In this document: positions 19,316 through 28,867 of the stretch, piece after piece
Layout of the letters: every line of letters starts with the position of its first letter
Position numbering within the stretch: position 1 is the stretch's first letter
NCBI RefSeq assembly: GCF_025583945.1
Contig: NZ_JAOEGU010000001.1
Location: 1 to 64,000 of the forward strand
Reading direction: 5' to 3'
Source of the DNA: Methylobacter psychrophilus
Lineage (GTDB): Bacteria > Pseudomonadota > Gammaproteobacteria > Methylococcales > Methylomonadaceae
Length of the DNA: 64,000 nt
Translations under genes and position numbers: made by a program
Notes under the pieces: generated by a model
Databases searched by the model: none
Told to the model about the DNA's origin: nothing
The model's input: the letters and a program-made list of their open reading frames with translations, nothing else

Positions 19316-21160
19316 ATGTCTGATACTTATATTATTAAAGACCATTCGGTAGAGAATCGCCTGTTTGTCAATCGTATTGTCGTGGCTTTCATCGTTATTA
19401 TTCTCTTAACATCGGGTCTGATTGTTCGTCTCATTTATCTGCAAATTGTCGGCCATGAACATTATTCAACACTGGCCAAAGATAACAGCATTAAAATTGT
19501 TCCTTTGGTTCCTGACCGAGGCATGATCTATGATAGGCATGGGAAAGTACTGGCTGAAAACACTCCGTCATATAGTTTGGAGCTTATTCCCGAGCAAATC
19601 AGTGACATGGACGAGACGTTGTTACGGTTGCAAAAGCTGCTGGCCATACCCGATGAAAAAATCGAGCAATATCAGAAATTACGCAAACGCCAAAAACGCT
19701 TCGTCAGCACGCCGCTGTTATTAGGCTTAAACGATGAAGAGTTGGCAAAGTTTGCCGTTGTCCGGCCATATTTTCCTGGCGTCGATATTCATACCCAGTT
19801 GGTTCGACATTACCCTTACAGTGATTTGGCTGCTCATGTCATTGGCTACGTAGGCCGTATTAACGAGGCCGAAATTAAAGAGTTGCCATTGGCTGAATAT
19901 AGAGGCTCTACGCATGTTGGCAAATTGGGCATAGAGAGTTCTTATGAAAATGAATTACATGGCAAAACCGGTTATGCAGAAATAGAAACCAATGTTCAGG
20001 CTAGGCTTCTTAATACCTTAAAAGAAGTTACGCCAGATCCCGGAGCCAATCTTTATTTAACCTTGGATATTGATTTACAAAAAACGGCCTACGACGCTTT
20101 GGGTACTTTCAATGGTGCAGTGGTTGCGATTGATATTAAAACCGGCGGTGTTTTGGTCTTTGTCAGTCGCCCAGGCTTTGATCCCAATCCTTTTGTGGTT
20201 GGCATCGCCAATGATGCCTATCAGGCACTACAGTCATCGGAAAACCAGCCGCTCTACAATCGTGCCTTACGTGGTTTATACCCACCCGGATCTACCATCA
20301 AGCCGTTTATTGCTCTGGCAGGTCTTGAGTATGAGGCTATCAGTCCCCAGCAAAAACTGTCATGCCCCGGCTATTACCAATTACCCGGTGTTGAGCATAA
20401 ATATAGAGACTGGAAAAAAGGCGGGCATGGTTCGGTGGATATAAGTCGGGCCATCACTGAATCGTGTGATGTCTATTTTTATCGTCTGGCAGCAACGCTG
20501 GGTATAGATCATATGCACAGTTTTTTACAAAAATTTGGTTTTGGTGAAAAATCCGGTATTGATCTTATTGGCGAGAAGGCAGGACTATTGCCGTCTCGGG
20601 AGTGGAAACGGGATCAAAAAAAGCAGGCGTGGTATCCCGGAGAAACATTGATCACCGGTATTGGTCAGGGTTATCATCAGGTTACCCCATTACAGTTAGC
20701 CAGAGCTACGGCAACCTTGGCGAATAAAGGTAAAGTGGTTATGCCCTTTCTGGTCAATAAAATTGTCAGTGTACAAGGTGACCGTCGAGGCTCTGAACCG
20801 CAGAATGTTACCCTTCTACTAAAGCCGGATAATGTGACTACGGTTATTGATGGCATGATCAATGTCGTTCACGGCGCACACGGCACTGCAAAAGTTATTA
20901 ATAGCGATATTAGCTACCAAATTGCCGGTAAAACCGGTACCGCACAGGTTTTGGGTATTAAACAAAACGCGAAATACAACGAGAATGCCATCGATTTTAA
21001 ATTTCGCGATCATGCGCTATTTATTGCTTTCGCTCCGGCAGATGATCCTAAAATTGCCGTCGCTGTTATCATGGAAAATGGCGGGCATGGCGGTTCGGTT
21101 GCCGCGCCGGTTGCCGGGCAGGTTATTAAACAGTTTTTACAGGAAAATAATGAAAAATGA
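19316..21160 (+). CDS. mrdA: Penicillin-binding protein 2, elongation transpeptidase
   Basis: A 614-residue class B PBP that cross-links lateral-wall peptidoglycan. A single membrane anchor lies at about 20-43. The dimerisation/pedestal region includes VPDRGMIYDRHGKVLAENT. The transpeptidase domain has the nucleophile Ser326 in YPPGSTIKPF, the second motif in ESCDVYF and the KTG box in AGKTGTAQV. Full length. It overlaps rodA by 11 bp, as expected for the PBP2-RodA pair that works as one enzyme complex. Confidence 0.97.
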   Translation: MSDTYIIKDHSVENRLFVNRIVVAFIVIILLTSGLIVRLIYLQIVGHEHYSTLAKDNSIKIVPLVPDRGMIYDRHGKVLAENTPSYSLELIPEQISDMDETLLRLQKLLAIPDEKIEQYQKLRKRQKRFVSTPLLLGLNDEELAKFAVVRPYFPGVDIHTQLVRHYPYSDLAAHVIGYVGRINEAEIKELPLAEYRGSTHVGKLGIESSYENELHGKTGYAEIETNVQARLLNTLKEVTPDPGANLYLTLDIDLQKTAYDALGTFNGAVVAIDIKTGGVLVFVSRPGFDPNPFVVGIANDAYQALQSSENQPLYNRALRGLYPPGSTIKPFIALAGLEYEAISPQQKLSCPGYYQLPGVEHKYRDWKKGGHGSVDISRAITESCDVYFYRLAATLGIDHMHSFLQKFGFGEKSGIDLIGEKAGLLPSREWKRDQKKQAWYPGETLITGIGQGYHQVTPLQLARATATLANKGKVVMPFLVNKIVSVQGDRRGSEPQNVTLLLKPDNVTTVIDGMINVVHGAHGTAKVINSDISYQIAGKTGTAQVLGIKQNAKYNENAIDFKFRDHALFIAFAPADDPKIAVAVIMENGGHGGSVAAPVAGQVIKQFLQENNEK

Positions 21161-22280
21161 AACCCGGCATGAACAGTTTGAACCGCCGTCAATATTGGGT
21201 AATGCCCTAAGAACGTTACACATTGATATCCCTTTGTTTATCGGATTGTTACTGACCTCATTACTGAGCTTTCTGGTTCTTTACAGCAGCGGCAGTCAGG
21301 ATGTGGACGTGCTGATGCGGCAGGCGGGTCGTGTTGGCCTGGCTTTTATTTTAATGATAGTTCTGGCGCATATAGATCCTTACCAGTTTAAACGCTACTC
21401 TACGGTATTGTTCGGTTTCGGTATCTTGTTGCTTTTGGCGGTATTAATTATGGGTGAGATAGGTAAAGGTGCCCAACGTTGGCTGGATTTGGGTGTTTTT
21501 CGTTTCCAGCCATCAGAAATGATCAAGATTACAACACCGATGATGATCGCCTGGTATTTGGCAGAATATCCGTTGCCGCCAAAATCAAAACAGTTATTTA
21601 TAGCGGCTATTCTTATTGTTATTCCCACGCTTTTAATCGCCAAACAACCTGATCTGGGTACCGCATTGCTGGTAGCAAGTTCCGGTGCGGGAGTATTGTT
21701 TTTTGCCGGCCTTTCCTGGCGCTTTATAATCGGTATCATTGTTATGTTGGCCTCATTAACGCCAGTTATCTGGCATTTTATGCGTGGCTATCAACGTGAT
21801 CGGGTGCTCACTTTTTTAAACCCGGAAGCTGATCCGCTGGGCAGGGGTTATCATATTATTCAATCAAAAATAGCCATTGGTTCCGGTGGTATTTATGGCA
21901 AGGGTTGGCTGGGTAGTACTCAATCGGAGCTGGATTTTTTACCGGAAAGCTCTACCGACTTTATTTTTGCGGTATTTGCGGAAGAATTTGGTTTGGCGGG
22001 TTGCTTGGGGTTATTGGCGTTATATTTGTTAATTATTGCCCGGTGTTTATATATAGCCACCCAGGCCCAAGATACCTATAGTCGTCTATTGGCAGGTAGC
22101 CTGGCTTTTACTTTTTTTGTTTATGTATTTGTCAATATCGGCATGGTTATCGGTGTTCTCCCTGTGGTTGGTGTGCCGTTACCTTTAATCAGTTACGGTG
22201 GCACTTCTATTGTCACGTTGCTTGCCGGTTTTGGCATTCTCATGTCAATTCATACTCATAAAAAATTTCGGACACGCTGA
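21150..22280 (+). CDS. rodA: SEDS peptidoglycan glycosyltransferase RodA
   Basis: A 376-residue polytopic SEDS protein that polymerises lipid II during elongation. The start is the ATG at 21150 behind AGGA; a longer frame from 20862 lies within mrdA and is rejected. About ten membrane helices are visible. Signature segments are GKGAQRWLDLGVFRFQPSE, KQPDLGTALL, GRGYHIIQSKIAIGSGGIYG, ESSTDFIFAVFAEEFG and the C-terminal GVPLPLISYGGTS. It overlaps mrdA upstream and shares TGATG with mltB downstream. Confidence 0.97.
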   Translation: MKNETRHEQFEPPSILGNALRTLHIDIPLFIGLLLTSLLSFLVLYSSGSQDVDVLMRQAGRVGLAFILMIVLAHIDPYQFKRYSTVLFGFGILLLLAVLIMGEIGKGAQRWLDLGVFRFQPSEMIKITTPMMIAWYLAEYPLPPKSKQLFIAAILIVIPTLLIAKQPDLGTALLVASSGAGVLFFAGLSWRFIIGIIVMLASLTPVIWHFMRGYQRDRVLTFLNPEADPLGRGYHIIQSKIAIGSGGIYGKGWLGSTQSELDFLPESSTDFIFAVFAEEFGLAGCLGLLALYLLIIARCLYIATQAQDTYSRLLAGSLAFTFFVYVFVNIGMVIGVLPVVGVPLPLISYGGTSIVTLLAGFGILMSIHTHKKFRTR

Positions 22281-23350
22281 TGAAGATTAAAACGGATTCA
22301 AGGGTTTTATCCTTTCAACGCCTTAGGAAACTGAATCGTGACGGGGGTTATAAGCCTCGACCGGTACCGGTATTTTGGTTAAAAAACCTGGCTTGCGTGT
22401 TGTGCTTTTCACTGGTCTCGTGTGCCGGCAACATAAAAGACACCAAGTCAGTTGATACGTTTATCAATAAGATGGTGACGACGCATCAGTTTGATGAAGA
22501 CAAGCTGACGGAGTTATTCGATGCTGTCGAAATAAAAGAAGATATTCTCAAAAGGATTTCCTCACCTGCAGAAGGCATGCCTTGGTATAAATACCGCAAA
22601 ATATTTATGACCGACGCCCGCATCAATGGCGGCGTAAAATTTTGGCAGGAAAACGCGCAGGCATTGGCTACAGTTGAGCAACAAACCGGTGTTCCTGCGG
22701 AAATAATTGTTGCCGTCATTGGGGTTGAAACCTTTTATGGACAAAAAACCGGCAACCATCGGGTAATTGATGCGCTTGCTACCTTGGGTTTTGCCTATCC
22801 GCCTCGCAGTCAGTTTTTTCTCGGTGAATTGGAAAGCTATTTGTTATTGTGCCTGGATGAACAGCTTAATCCTTTAGTGCCGGTTGGCTCCTATGCCGGC
22901 GCAATGGGTGTGCCGCAATTTATGCCCAGCAGTTTCAGAGCTTACGCGGTTGATTTTAATCATGACGGTCATCGGGATATCTGGCATAACAATGGCGATG
23001 TTATCGCCAGTATTGCCAATTATTTTGTTAAGCATCATTGGCAGCCAGGCCAGGCGATTGCGATTCCGGTAACGGCAACAGGGGATACCTATAAAACAGT
23101 ATTGAGCAAGGATCTTAAGCCGGACTTAAGCTTTGCCGGGTTAGAATCGCTCAACCTAAAAATATCGAGACCAATACCTTTAAGCGCTAAAGTAAAACTG
23201 CTTGCGTTCGAACAGCAACAAAGTGAAGAGCTCTGGGCGGGATTAGACAACTTTTATGTCATCACCCGATACAACCACAGTCCTTTATATGCCATGGCTG
23301 TTTATCAGTTAAGCCAATCTATTTTAAATAAAAAAGGTACTTTTCCATGA
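22280..23350 (+). CDS. mltB: Membrane-bound lytic transglycosylase B
   Basis: A 356-residue SLT-type lytic transglycosylase that cuts peptidoglycan to 1,6-anhydro products. The N-terminal region is unusually long (about 47 residues) before lipobox Cys48 in SLVSCAG, so a lipoprotein signal with an extended N-region, or a later start, is possible. Catalytic Glu150 lies in VIGVETFYG. The family segments SYAGAMGVPQFMPSSFRAYA and FNHDGHRDIW follow. The start overlaps the rodA stop (TGATG), which supports it. Position next to rlpA and dacA fits wall remodelling. Confidence 0.95.
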   Translation: MKIKTDSRVLSFQRLRKLNRDGGYKPRPVPVFWLKNLACVLCFSLVSCAGNIKDTKSVDTFINKMVTTHQFDEDKLTELFDAVEIKEDILKRISSPAEGMPWYKYRKIFMTDARINGGVKFWQENAQALATVEQQTGVPAEIIVAVIGVETFYGQKTGNHRVIDALATLGFAYPPRSQFFLGELESYLLLCLDEQLNPLVPVGSYAGAMGVPQFMPSSFRAYAVDFNHDGHRDIWHNNGDVIASIANYFVKHHWQPGQAIAIPVTATGDTYKTVLSKDLKPDLSFAGLESLNLKISRPIPLSAKVKLLAFEQQQSEELWAGLDNFYVITRYNHSPLYAMAVYQLSQSILNKKGTFP

Positions 23351-24189
23351 ATAAACTCTTATTAGCAATTCTAATAATTGCCCTATACGGGTGTTCTACC
23401 GAACAAATTAAAAAGACTGATGCTATTTTTCAGCCTCCAGCTCTTGCCAGTAATTCAAATCATGCATTGGCCCGTAATCAAATAAGACATGATTTAAGAC
23501 ATCACTCAATAGTACAGACAAATACTCGTACTAATCCGTCTAATGACGTTGCCGAACAAGAAAATCTGTTTCCACGCATTGCCCGTTACATAAAACAGGG
23601 CGTTGCTTCATGGTATGGCCCCGGCTTTCATGGTAAAAAAACCGCCACCGGCGAGATTTTTGATATGTATGCCATGACAGCGGCGCATAAAACGCTGCCG
23701 ATTCCGTCTTACGCACAGATAACCAATCTGGAAAATCATCGCAGCATTATCGTTAGAATAAATGACAGAGGCCCTTTTGTAGGTAACCGGGAATTGGATT
23801 TATCTTACGCTGCTGCCAAAAATCTGGATATGCAGGAAGATGGTACGGGAACTGTTGAAATTAAGGTGATATCGCCCAGTCAAGCCTTACCTCAATTGCA
23901 ACAAAGTGCAGCATCACAGGAAAAAAACGTCTATCTGCAAGTTGGTAGTTTTGGCAGTCAAAAAAAGGCAATGAAGTTAAAAAATAAAATTGCCGCCAAT
24001 AATTTGCCTGAGCCGAATATCCGCTCATCGACTTATAAAAAATCTACCCTCTATAAAGTTCAAATCGGGCCGGTAGACTCAACGGCTTCTGCCAATCAAC
24101 TGAATGAGCAGTTGGCAAGAATAGGCATAACCGATACACAATTTGTTACTGAATCCAAACAATCAGAAAGCTCGCGTGTTACAATGTAA
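23347..24189 (+). CDS. rlpA: RlpA-family septal ring lytic transglycosylase, lipoprotein
   Basis: A 280-residue outer-membrane lipoprotein with lipobox Cys16 in ALYGCS. The double-psi beta-barrel domain (about 80-175) shows GVASWYGPGFHGKKTATGE and RINDRGPFVGNRELDLSYAAA, and a SPOR domain (about 197-272) binds denuded glycan strands. RlpA cleaves stemless glycan in characterised species. The start overlaps the mltB stop by 4 bp. A 9-bp hairpin covers its stop codon. Confidence 0.94.
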   Translation: MNKLLLAILIIALYGCSTEQIKKTDAIFQPPALASNSNHALARNQIRHDLRHHSIVQTNTRTNPSNDVAEQENLFPRIARYIKQGVASWYGPGFHGKKTATGEIFDMYAMTAAHKTLPIPSYAQITNLENHRSIIVRINDRGPFVGNRELDLSYAAAKNLDMQEDGTGTVEIKVISPSQALPQLQQSAASQEKNVYLQVGSFGSQKKAMKLKNKIAANNLPEPNIRSSTYKKSTLYKVQIGPVDSTASANQLNEQLARIGITDTQFVTESKQSESSRVTM

Positions 24190-24211
24190 ACAAGAATATT
24201 GCTTACATTGT
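24181..24211 (+). other. Hairpin overlapping the rlpA stop codon
   Basis: ACAATGTAA (24181-24189) pairs perfectly with TTACATTGT (24203-24211). It contains the rlpA stop and is followed by CGATTTTAAAGAG, only a short U-stretch, so it may attenuate or protect the mRNA between rlpA and dacA rather than terminate. Confidence 0.5.
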
Positions 24212-24226
24212 CGATTTTAAAGAGCT

Positions 24227-25399
24227 ATGAACCCTTTTAAAAAAATTACCCTATTTTTATTTTTTGGCTTATTGGCTACAGTTTTTCAGGCCAATGCAGA
24301 AAATACTGAAATTACGACGCCTCCCGCTCCCACCATAGCGGCTACTGCATACATCTTGCAGGATTTTCATACCGGTAAAGTGCTGGCAGAAAATAATGCC
24401 GATGCCAGGCTTGCCCCTGCCAGTCTTACCAAGATAATGACAGTTTATGTGGCGTTTAGAGAGCTTGGCAATGGCCATTTACATCTCGAAGATTCGGCCA
24501 CTATCAGCGAAAAAGCCTGGAAAACAGCCGGTTCACGGATGTTTGTCGAGCTTGGTAATCAAGTTAAAGTTGAAGATTTGCTAAAAGGCATCATCATTCA
24601 ATCCGGCAATGATGCCAGTGTCGCTTTGGCTGAACATGTCGCCGGCAGTGAAGCTACATTTGCCGACATGATGAATCAGCATGCTGCCAGACTGGGAATG
24701 GTAAATAGCCATTTTAAAAACAGTGATGGTTTGCCTATGGAAGATCATTACACCAGTGCGCGCGATTTGGCCATTCTCACTACCGCTTTAATCAAAGAAT
24801 TTCCTGACTACTATCGCTGGTTTTCGCAAAAAGAATTCACCTTTAACAAAATTACCCAACAAAACCGTAACAAGTTACTGTCACGGGATGAGTCGGTTGA
24901 TGGCGTTAAAACCGGATTTACTGATGATGCCGGTTATTGTCTGGTTGCTTCTGCGCTAAGAGAAGATATGCGTCTTGTCTCTGTCGTTATGGGCGCAAAA
25001 AATGCCAATGCCAGAGCCAATGAAAATCAAACACTGCTTAATTATGGCTTCCGGTTTTTTGAATCGCATCGCTTGTATGAAGGCAAAAAAACGTTGGATG
25101 AACCCAGAATCTGGAAAGGCGCAAGTAAAACGATACCTTTAGGTTTGGCTGAAGATATTTATGCAACAATTCCACGTCGCCAATACAAAGATCTTAAGGC
25201 CGTTATCAATGTTGATAAAAAAATTACTGCACCTGTTGCAGAAGGCGCAAAGCTGGGTTCTGTTAAGGTCACTCTTAACGATGAAGTGATTGTTGATAAA
25301 GACTTGGTCGCTCTCAAAGCGGTAGATCAGGGCAATATTATTCAGAGACTCATGGACAGCGTTATGATGATGATGGAAAAGTCAGATGACGGAAAATAA
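24227..25399 (+). CDS. dacA: D-alanyl-D-alanine carboxypeptidase (PBP5/6 family)
   Basis: A 390-residue low-molecular-weight PBP that trims the terminal D-Ala of pentapeptides in the periplasm. The signal peptide ends near QANA (24). The active site has Ser66 and Lys69 in PASLTKIM, Ser126-Gly-Asn128 in IIQSGNDAS and the KTG box in DGVKTGFTD. A PBP5-C domain (about 280-370) and a C-terminal amphipathic anchor (IQRLMDSVMMMMEKS) complete the normal architecture. It overlaps the next gene by 14 bp. Confidence 0.96.
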   Translation: MNPFKKITLFLFFGLLATVFQANAENTEITTPPAPTIAATAYILQDFHTGKVLAENNADARLAPASLTKIMTVYVAFRELGNGHLHLEDSATISEKAWKTAGSRMFVELGNQVKVEDLLKGIIIQSGNDASVALAEHVAGSEATFADMMNQHAARLGMVNSHFKNSDGLPMEDHYTSARDLAILTTALIKEFPDYYRWFSQKEFTFNKITQQNRNKLLSRDESVDGVKTGFTDDAGYCLVASALREDMRLVSVVMGAKNANARANENQTLLNYGFRFFESHRLYEGKKTLDEPRIWKGASKTIPLGLAEDIYATIPRRQYKDLKAVINVDKKITAPVAEGAKLGSVKVTLNDEVIVDKDLVALKAVDQGNIIQRLMDSVMMMMEKSDDGK

Positions 25400-26492
25400 A
25401 ATGGTTTATTTAAACGGTGAGTATTTGCCGCTTAATGAAGCCAAAGTTTCCGTGTTGGATCGTGGATTTTTATTTGGTGACGGTATCTATGAAGTCATCC
25501 CGTCTTATTCCGGCCATTTATTTCATTTTCAGGATCATCTACAACGTCTGGAAAACAGTCTGGCCGGTATTCGTCTGGCTAACCCGCATACCCGTGAGGA
25601 ATGGTTGGCGATATTGTCGCCATTGCTGGATACCACTATTGATCAGTATATTTATCTACAGATTACCCGTGGTGTCGGCCCTAAAAGAGATCACGCTTTT
25701 CCTGACAATATACCTGCTACTGTTTTTGCCATGTGCTCGGCTATCGTGCCTTTTGCCGGATTAAATCAGGGCGTAAAAGCGGTCAGCATGGATGATAGTC
25801 GTTGGCAATTTTGCAACATAAAAGCCATCACCTTATTAGGCAACATCCTGCACAGGCAAGAGGCTATCGATCAGGGTTGTGCCGAAGCACTGTTGGTAAA
25901 AGACGGTTATGTTGTTGAAGGTGCGGCCAGTAATGTTTTTGCCGTTATTGATGGTGTTTTGTGTACGCCCCCTAAAGGCAATGATATTTTACCTGGCATT
26001 ACCCGTGATGTAATTTTGGAGCTTGCACGAAAAAATAACATTGCTTGTAGCGAATATAAAATTCCCTTTGCCAAGTTGCAAACAGCCAGTGAAATTTGGG
26101 TAACCAGTTCTACCCGTGAAATTGTCCCCATTGTCGAACTTGACTCAATCAGGGTTTCAGATGGAAAGCCCGGTCCGGTATGGCATGCCATGCAGCAGAT
26201 TTTTCAGGATTATAAAAAATCGCTGATTATGAGCGAACAAACCTTTTTTGAATTTCCTTGTCAATTTCCTGTTAAAGCCATGGGCAAAGCGGATATGGAA
26301 CTGGATTTGTTGGTGATAGAAATTGTTCGCCGCCACGTACCTGATGTTAAACCGGATGCAGTCACTTCGCGGCCGAGCAAGGACGGCAATTTTATCGCAA
26401 TAACGGTCGTTATAGAAGCCTCCAGCAAAAAACAACTGGATGCGATTTATCAGGATTTAAGCGATCATCCTCATGTTTTGATGGCTTTGTAG
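25386..26492 (+). CDS. D-amino-acid aminotransferase fused to YbeD/DUF493
   Basis: A 368-residue fusion. Residues 1-281 are a class IV PLP aminotransferase, with YLNGEYLPLNEAKVSVLDRG, RGFLFGDGIYE, the Schiff-base Lys146 (CNIKAITLLGN) and Glu178 in VVEGAASNVF. It probably interconverts D-Ala and D-Glu for the wall. Residues 282-368 are a complete 87-residue YbeD-type DUF493 domain beginning MSEQTFFEFPCQFPVKAMGK, the length of stand-alone YbeD. In many gammaproteobacteria the order is dacA, (dat), ybeD, lipB, lipA. Here the two reading frames are joined with no stop and no clear ribosome binding site before Met282 (ATG at 26229). DUF493 is a small ferredoxin-like fold of uncertain role. Confidence 0.92.
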   Translation: MTENKMVYLNGEYLPLNEAKVSVLDRGFLFGDGIYEVIPSYSGHLFHFQDHLQRLENSLAGIRLANPHTREEWLAILSPLLDTTIDQYIYLQITRGVGPKRDHAFPDNIPATVFAMCSAIVPFAGLNQGVKAVSMDDSRWQFCNIKAITLLGNILHRQEAIDQGCAEALLVKDGYVVEGAASNVFAVIDGVLCTPPKGNDILPGITRDVILELARKNNIACSEYKIPFAKLQTASEIWVTSSTREIVPIVELDSIRVSDGKPGPVWHAMQQIFQDYKKSLIMSEQTFFEFPCQFPVKAMGKADMELDLLVIEIVRRHVPDVKPDAVTSRPSKDGNFIAITVVIEASSKKQLDAIYQDLSDHPHVLMAL

Positions 26493-26539
26493 AGCCATTC
26501 TTTTTGGCCGCAATTTTTTAACCAATACCAGCTCTTTTA

Positions 26540-27148
26540 ATGCCAATAATACGTCATTTGGGACTACAAGATTATGAAACCAGTTGGCAGGCCATGCAGC
26601 GTTTCACCCAAGAGCGCAACGCAGATACCCCTGACGAAATCTGGATAGTGGAACATTCTCCTGTTTATACCTTGGGATTAAGCGGCAAGCGTGAGCATTT
26701 ATTAAATACCGGCAACATTCCGGTGATTAATTCAGACCGGGGCGGGCAAGTTACTTATCATGGTCCCGGGCAAGTGGTCATATATACGTTACTGGACATT
26801 AAACGGCTTAATTTGGGCGTGCGTCAACTGGTCACTATTCTTGAGCAAGCGATGATTGGCACTTTGGCGGAGAATGGCATTATCGCGGTTTCCAAAGCCG
26901 ATGCGCCGGGCGTTTACGTTAATGACCAAAAAATAGGTTCGATCGGTTTACGGATTAAAAAAAACTGTAGCTACCATGGCCTCAGTCTTAATAATGCGAT
27001 GGATTTAAATCCTTTCGAACATATTAATACTTGCGGCTATGCAGACCTTAAAGTTACTCAATTAGCTGATCTGGGTGTTATTATCAGTTCCAGGCAACTG
27101 GCAAACTCCGTTACTCAGGCTATTACTACGGCACTCATATATGACTAA
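26540..27148 (+). CDS. lipB: Octanoyl-ACP:protein octanoyltransferase LipB
   Basis: A 202-residue enzyme that transfers octanoate from ACP to lipoyl domains. The motif [14 protein letters not shown] (67-80), Lys131 in [11 protein letters not shown] and the catalytic Cys165 in [13 protein letters not shown] are all present. It overlaps lipA by 8 bp and lies 48 bp after the dat-ybeD fusion. Confidence 0.96.
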   Translation: MPIIRHLGLQDYETSWQAMQRFTQERNADTPDEIWIVEHSPVYTLGLSGKREHLLNTGNIPVINSDRGGQVTYHGPGQVVIYTLLDIKRLNLGVRQLVTILEQAMIGTLAENGIIAVSKADAPGVYVNDQKIGSIGLRIKKNCSYHGLSLNNAMDLNPFEHINTCGYADLKVTQLADLGVIISSRQLANSVTQAITTALIYD

Positions 27149-28097
27149 TCAAGCACCTTCACGCTCTACCCCTGAATCACATGAACGTAGCGCCAAGAAG
27201 CTGGCGCGTATCCCGATAAAAGTTGAACAGTCCGATACCGTTTTGCGTAAACCTGACTGGATACGCGTAAAGCTTTCAGCCAGTGACGAAATCACCAAAA
27301 TTAAACAGTTGTTGCGTGAGCATAAATTGCATACGGTTTGTGAAGAAGCGGCCTGTCCCAATCTGTCTGAATGTTTTCAGCACGGTACGGCAACTTTTAT
27401 GATTATGGGCGATTTATGTACCCGTCGTTGCCCTTTTTGTGATGTGGCACATGGCAAGCCACTGGCGCTGGATAAAGATGAACCGCAACATCTGGCCGAT
27501 GCCATACAGGCAATGGCCTTAAAATATGTGGTTATCACCTCGGTGGATAGGGATGATTTAAGAGATGGTGGTGCCGGGCATTTTGCTGATTGTATAAAAA
27601 AAATTCGCCAGCAAACACCGTCTACAAAAATTGAAATTTTGGTTCCGGATTTTCGTGGTCGTATTGATAAAGCCATAGATATTCTAATTAAAGAACCCTG
27701 TGACGTGTTCAACCATAACCTGGAAACAGTGCCACGGCTTTATAAACAAGTGCGTCCCGGTGCTGATTATCTGGGTTCTTTGGAGTTGCTGGCTAAATAT
27801 GGCAGCGCACAAGCCCAAACGCCGACTAAATCAGGGCTCATGCTGGGTGTCGGCGAAGAGCAGGAAGAAGTCCATCAAGTGATGAGGGATTTATTGGCGC
27901 ATGGCTGCTCAATGCTGACACTGGGCCAATATCTACAGCCAACCAAGGCGCATTTACCGGTTAAAAGTTATATCACCCCGCAACAATTCGATGATTATGG
28001 CGCTTTTGCAAAGCAACTGGGCTTTAAGCAAGTTGCCAGTGCACCCATGGTCAGATCTTCTTACCATGCCGATCTTCAGGCTAAAGCCGTTATCTAA
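27141..28097 (+). CDS. lipA: Lipoyl synthase LipA
   Basis: A 318-residue radical SAM enzyme that inserts two sulphurs into octanoyl-protein. The start at 27141 ([10 protein letters not shown]) overlaps the lipB stop; a longer frame from 27075 lies inside lipB. Both clusters are visible: the auxiliary 4Fe-4S cysteines 67, 72 and 78 ([12 protein letters not shown]) and the radical SAM cysteines 93, 97 and 100 (CTRRCPFC). The C-terminal VRSSYHAD segment supplies the serine ligand typical of LipA. Last gene of the operon. Confidence 0.97.
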   Translation: MTNQAPSRSTPESHERSAKKLARIPIKVEQSDTVLRKPDWIRVKLSASDEITKIKQLLREHKLHTVCEEAACPNLSECFQHGTATFMIMGDLCTRRCPFCDVAHGKPLALDKDEPQHLADAIQAMALKYVVITSVDRDDLRDGGAGHFADCIKKIRQQTPSTKIEILVPDFRGRIDKAIDILIKEPCDVFNHNLETVPRLYKQVRPGADYLGSLELLAKYGSAQAQTPTKSGLMLGVGEEQEEVHQVMRDLLAHGCSMLTLGQYLQPTKAHLPVKSYITPQQFDDYGAFAKQLGFKQVASAPMVRSSYHADLQAKAVI

Positions 28098-28099
28098 AC

Positions 28100-28136
28100 A
28101 AATCCCCAATGATGCTTTTCCAGGTTGTTGGGGTTT
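28100..28136 (+). terminator. Probable terminator after lipA
   Basis: AATCCCCAA pairs with TTGGGGTTT (28128-28136) around an 18-nt loop and is followed by ATGTTTTATTT. The stem has a mismatch and the loop is large, but it lies immediately after the lipA stop. Confidence 0.5.
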
Positions 28137-28570
28137 ATGTTTTATTTCAATTCGTTAAATCACCTGCATAAAACAAGTTGGGTCTTGTATAAGCCGATTC
28201 ATTCGCACTGAACTATACACCAGCTAATCAACATTTCATTTCAGATTTTAAAACCTGCGTTTTTCATTGTTCCGTTGTCGGTTTAAAGCTGAAACTTGAT
28301 GCAAACTTGCACTTCCATCATTGCTGTTTTTACAGCTATTGACGTATTCAAAAGCCTGACCGCCCATTAATTTTTTACTATTTCCAAGGGGCATAGGTAT
28401 CTACACAATGTTTCCTTAGAATAAAATTAAGCAGTTATATTCCCTTCATCCTTATCCTTTTGGAGAAGGAGCAGTAGGACTTGTGTAGATAGTGTGGATT
28501 GAGGCGGGTGGCGGGTGGCGGGGGATTCTGCGACTACTATGTCTGTTTCGCAGCGATTATTTAGAGTTGG
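28137..28570. other. Intergenic stretch before the first surface-protein gene
   Basis: No gene or RNA recognised. GGCGGGTGGCGGGTGGCGGG at about 28503-28522 is a short G-rich triplicate that could form a G-quadruplex. The end (from 28525, ATTCTGCGACTACTATG) begins the long duplicated unit that recurs at 32494. A stretch around 28343-28385 is also weakly similar to 32447-32490. Confidence 0.5.
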
Positions 28571-28826
28571 ACAATTAAATTGTTACATTTGGTTACAATG
28601 CATTAAGTGCTTTCATTTATGGTTTCATGTGTTGTTGCCCCACTTTAAGCAGAAATTTTATTATATAAACTACATTAAATGCATAGTTAAGCTTGTTTGG
28701 TTAAGCTTTGATTATTAAATTGTTATATTTTTTTACAATTAATTAAGTACTATCGTTTATGGCTTTATGTATTATTGTCTGCTTTTAAATAGCAAATTTA
28801 TTATAGAAATAATATTAAATGCACAG
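28571..28826 (+). repeat. Two tandem copies of a 140-bp upstream unit with GTTACA sites
   Basis: Unit 1 (about 28571-28686) and unit 2 (about 28711-28826) align throughout: TTAAATTGTTACATTT, then TACAAT, TTAAGTGC, TTTATGG, CACTTTAAGCAG and ATTATAnAAA. Each begins with the direct repeat GTTACA-N4-GTTACA (28582-28597), degenerate in unit 2 (28722 onward). The 10-bp period puts both half-sites on one DNA face, as for OmpR/PhoB-type regulators. It lies 146-286 bp before the gene at 28868. Confidence 0.65.
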
Positions 28827-28867
28827 AGTATCGTGCAATTTCTCGAAATCCAACCCCCCAATTTATA

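Noticed and set aside
20862-21149. Longer rodA start
   Set aside because: It is the out-of-frame 3' end of mrdA; the RodA N-terminus begins at 21150.
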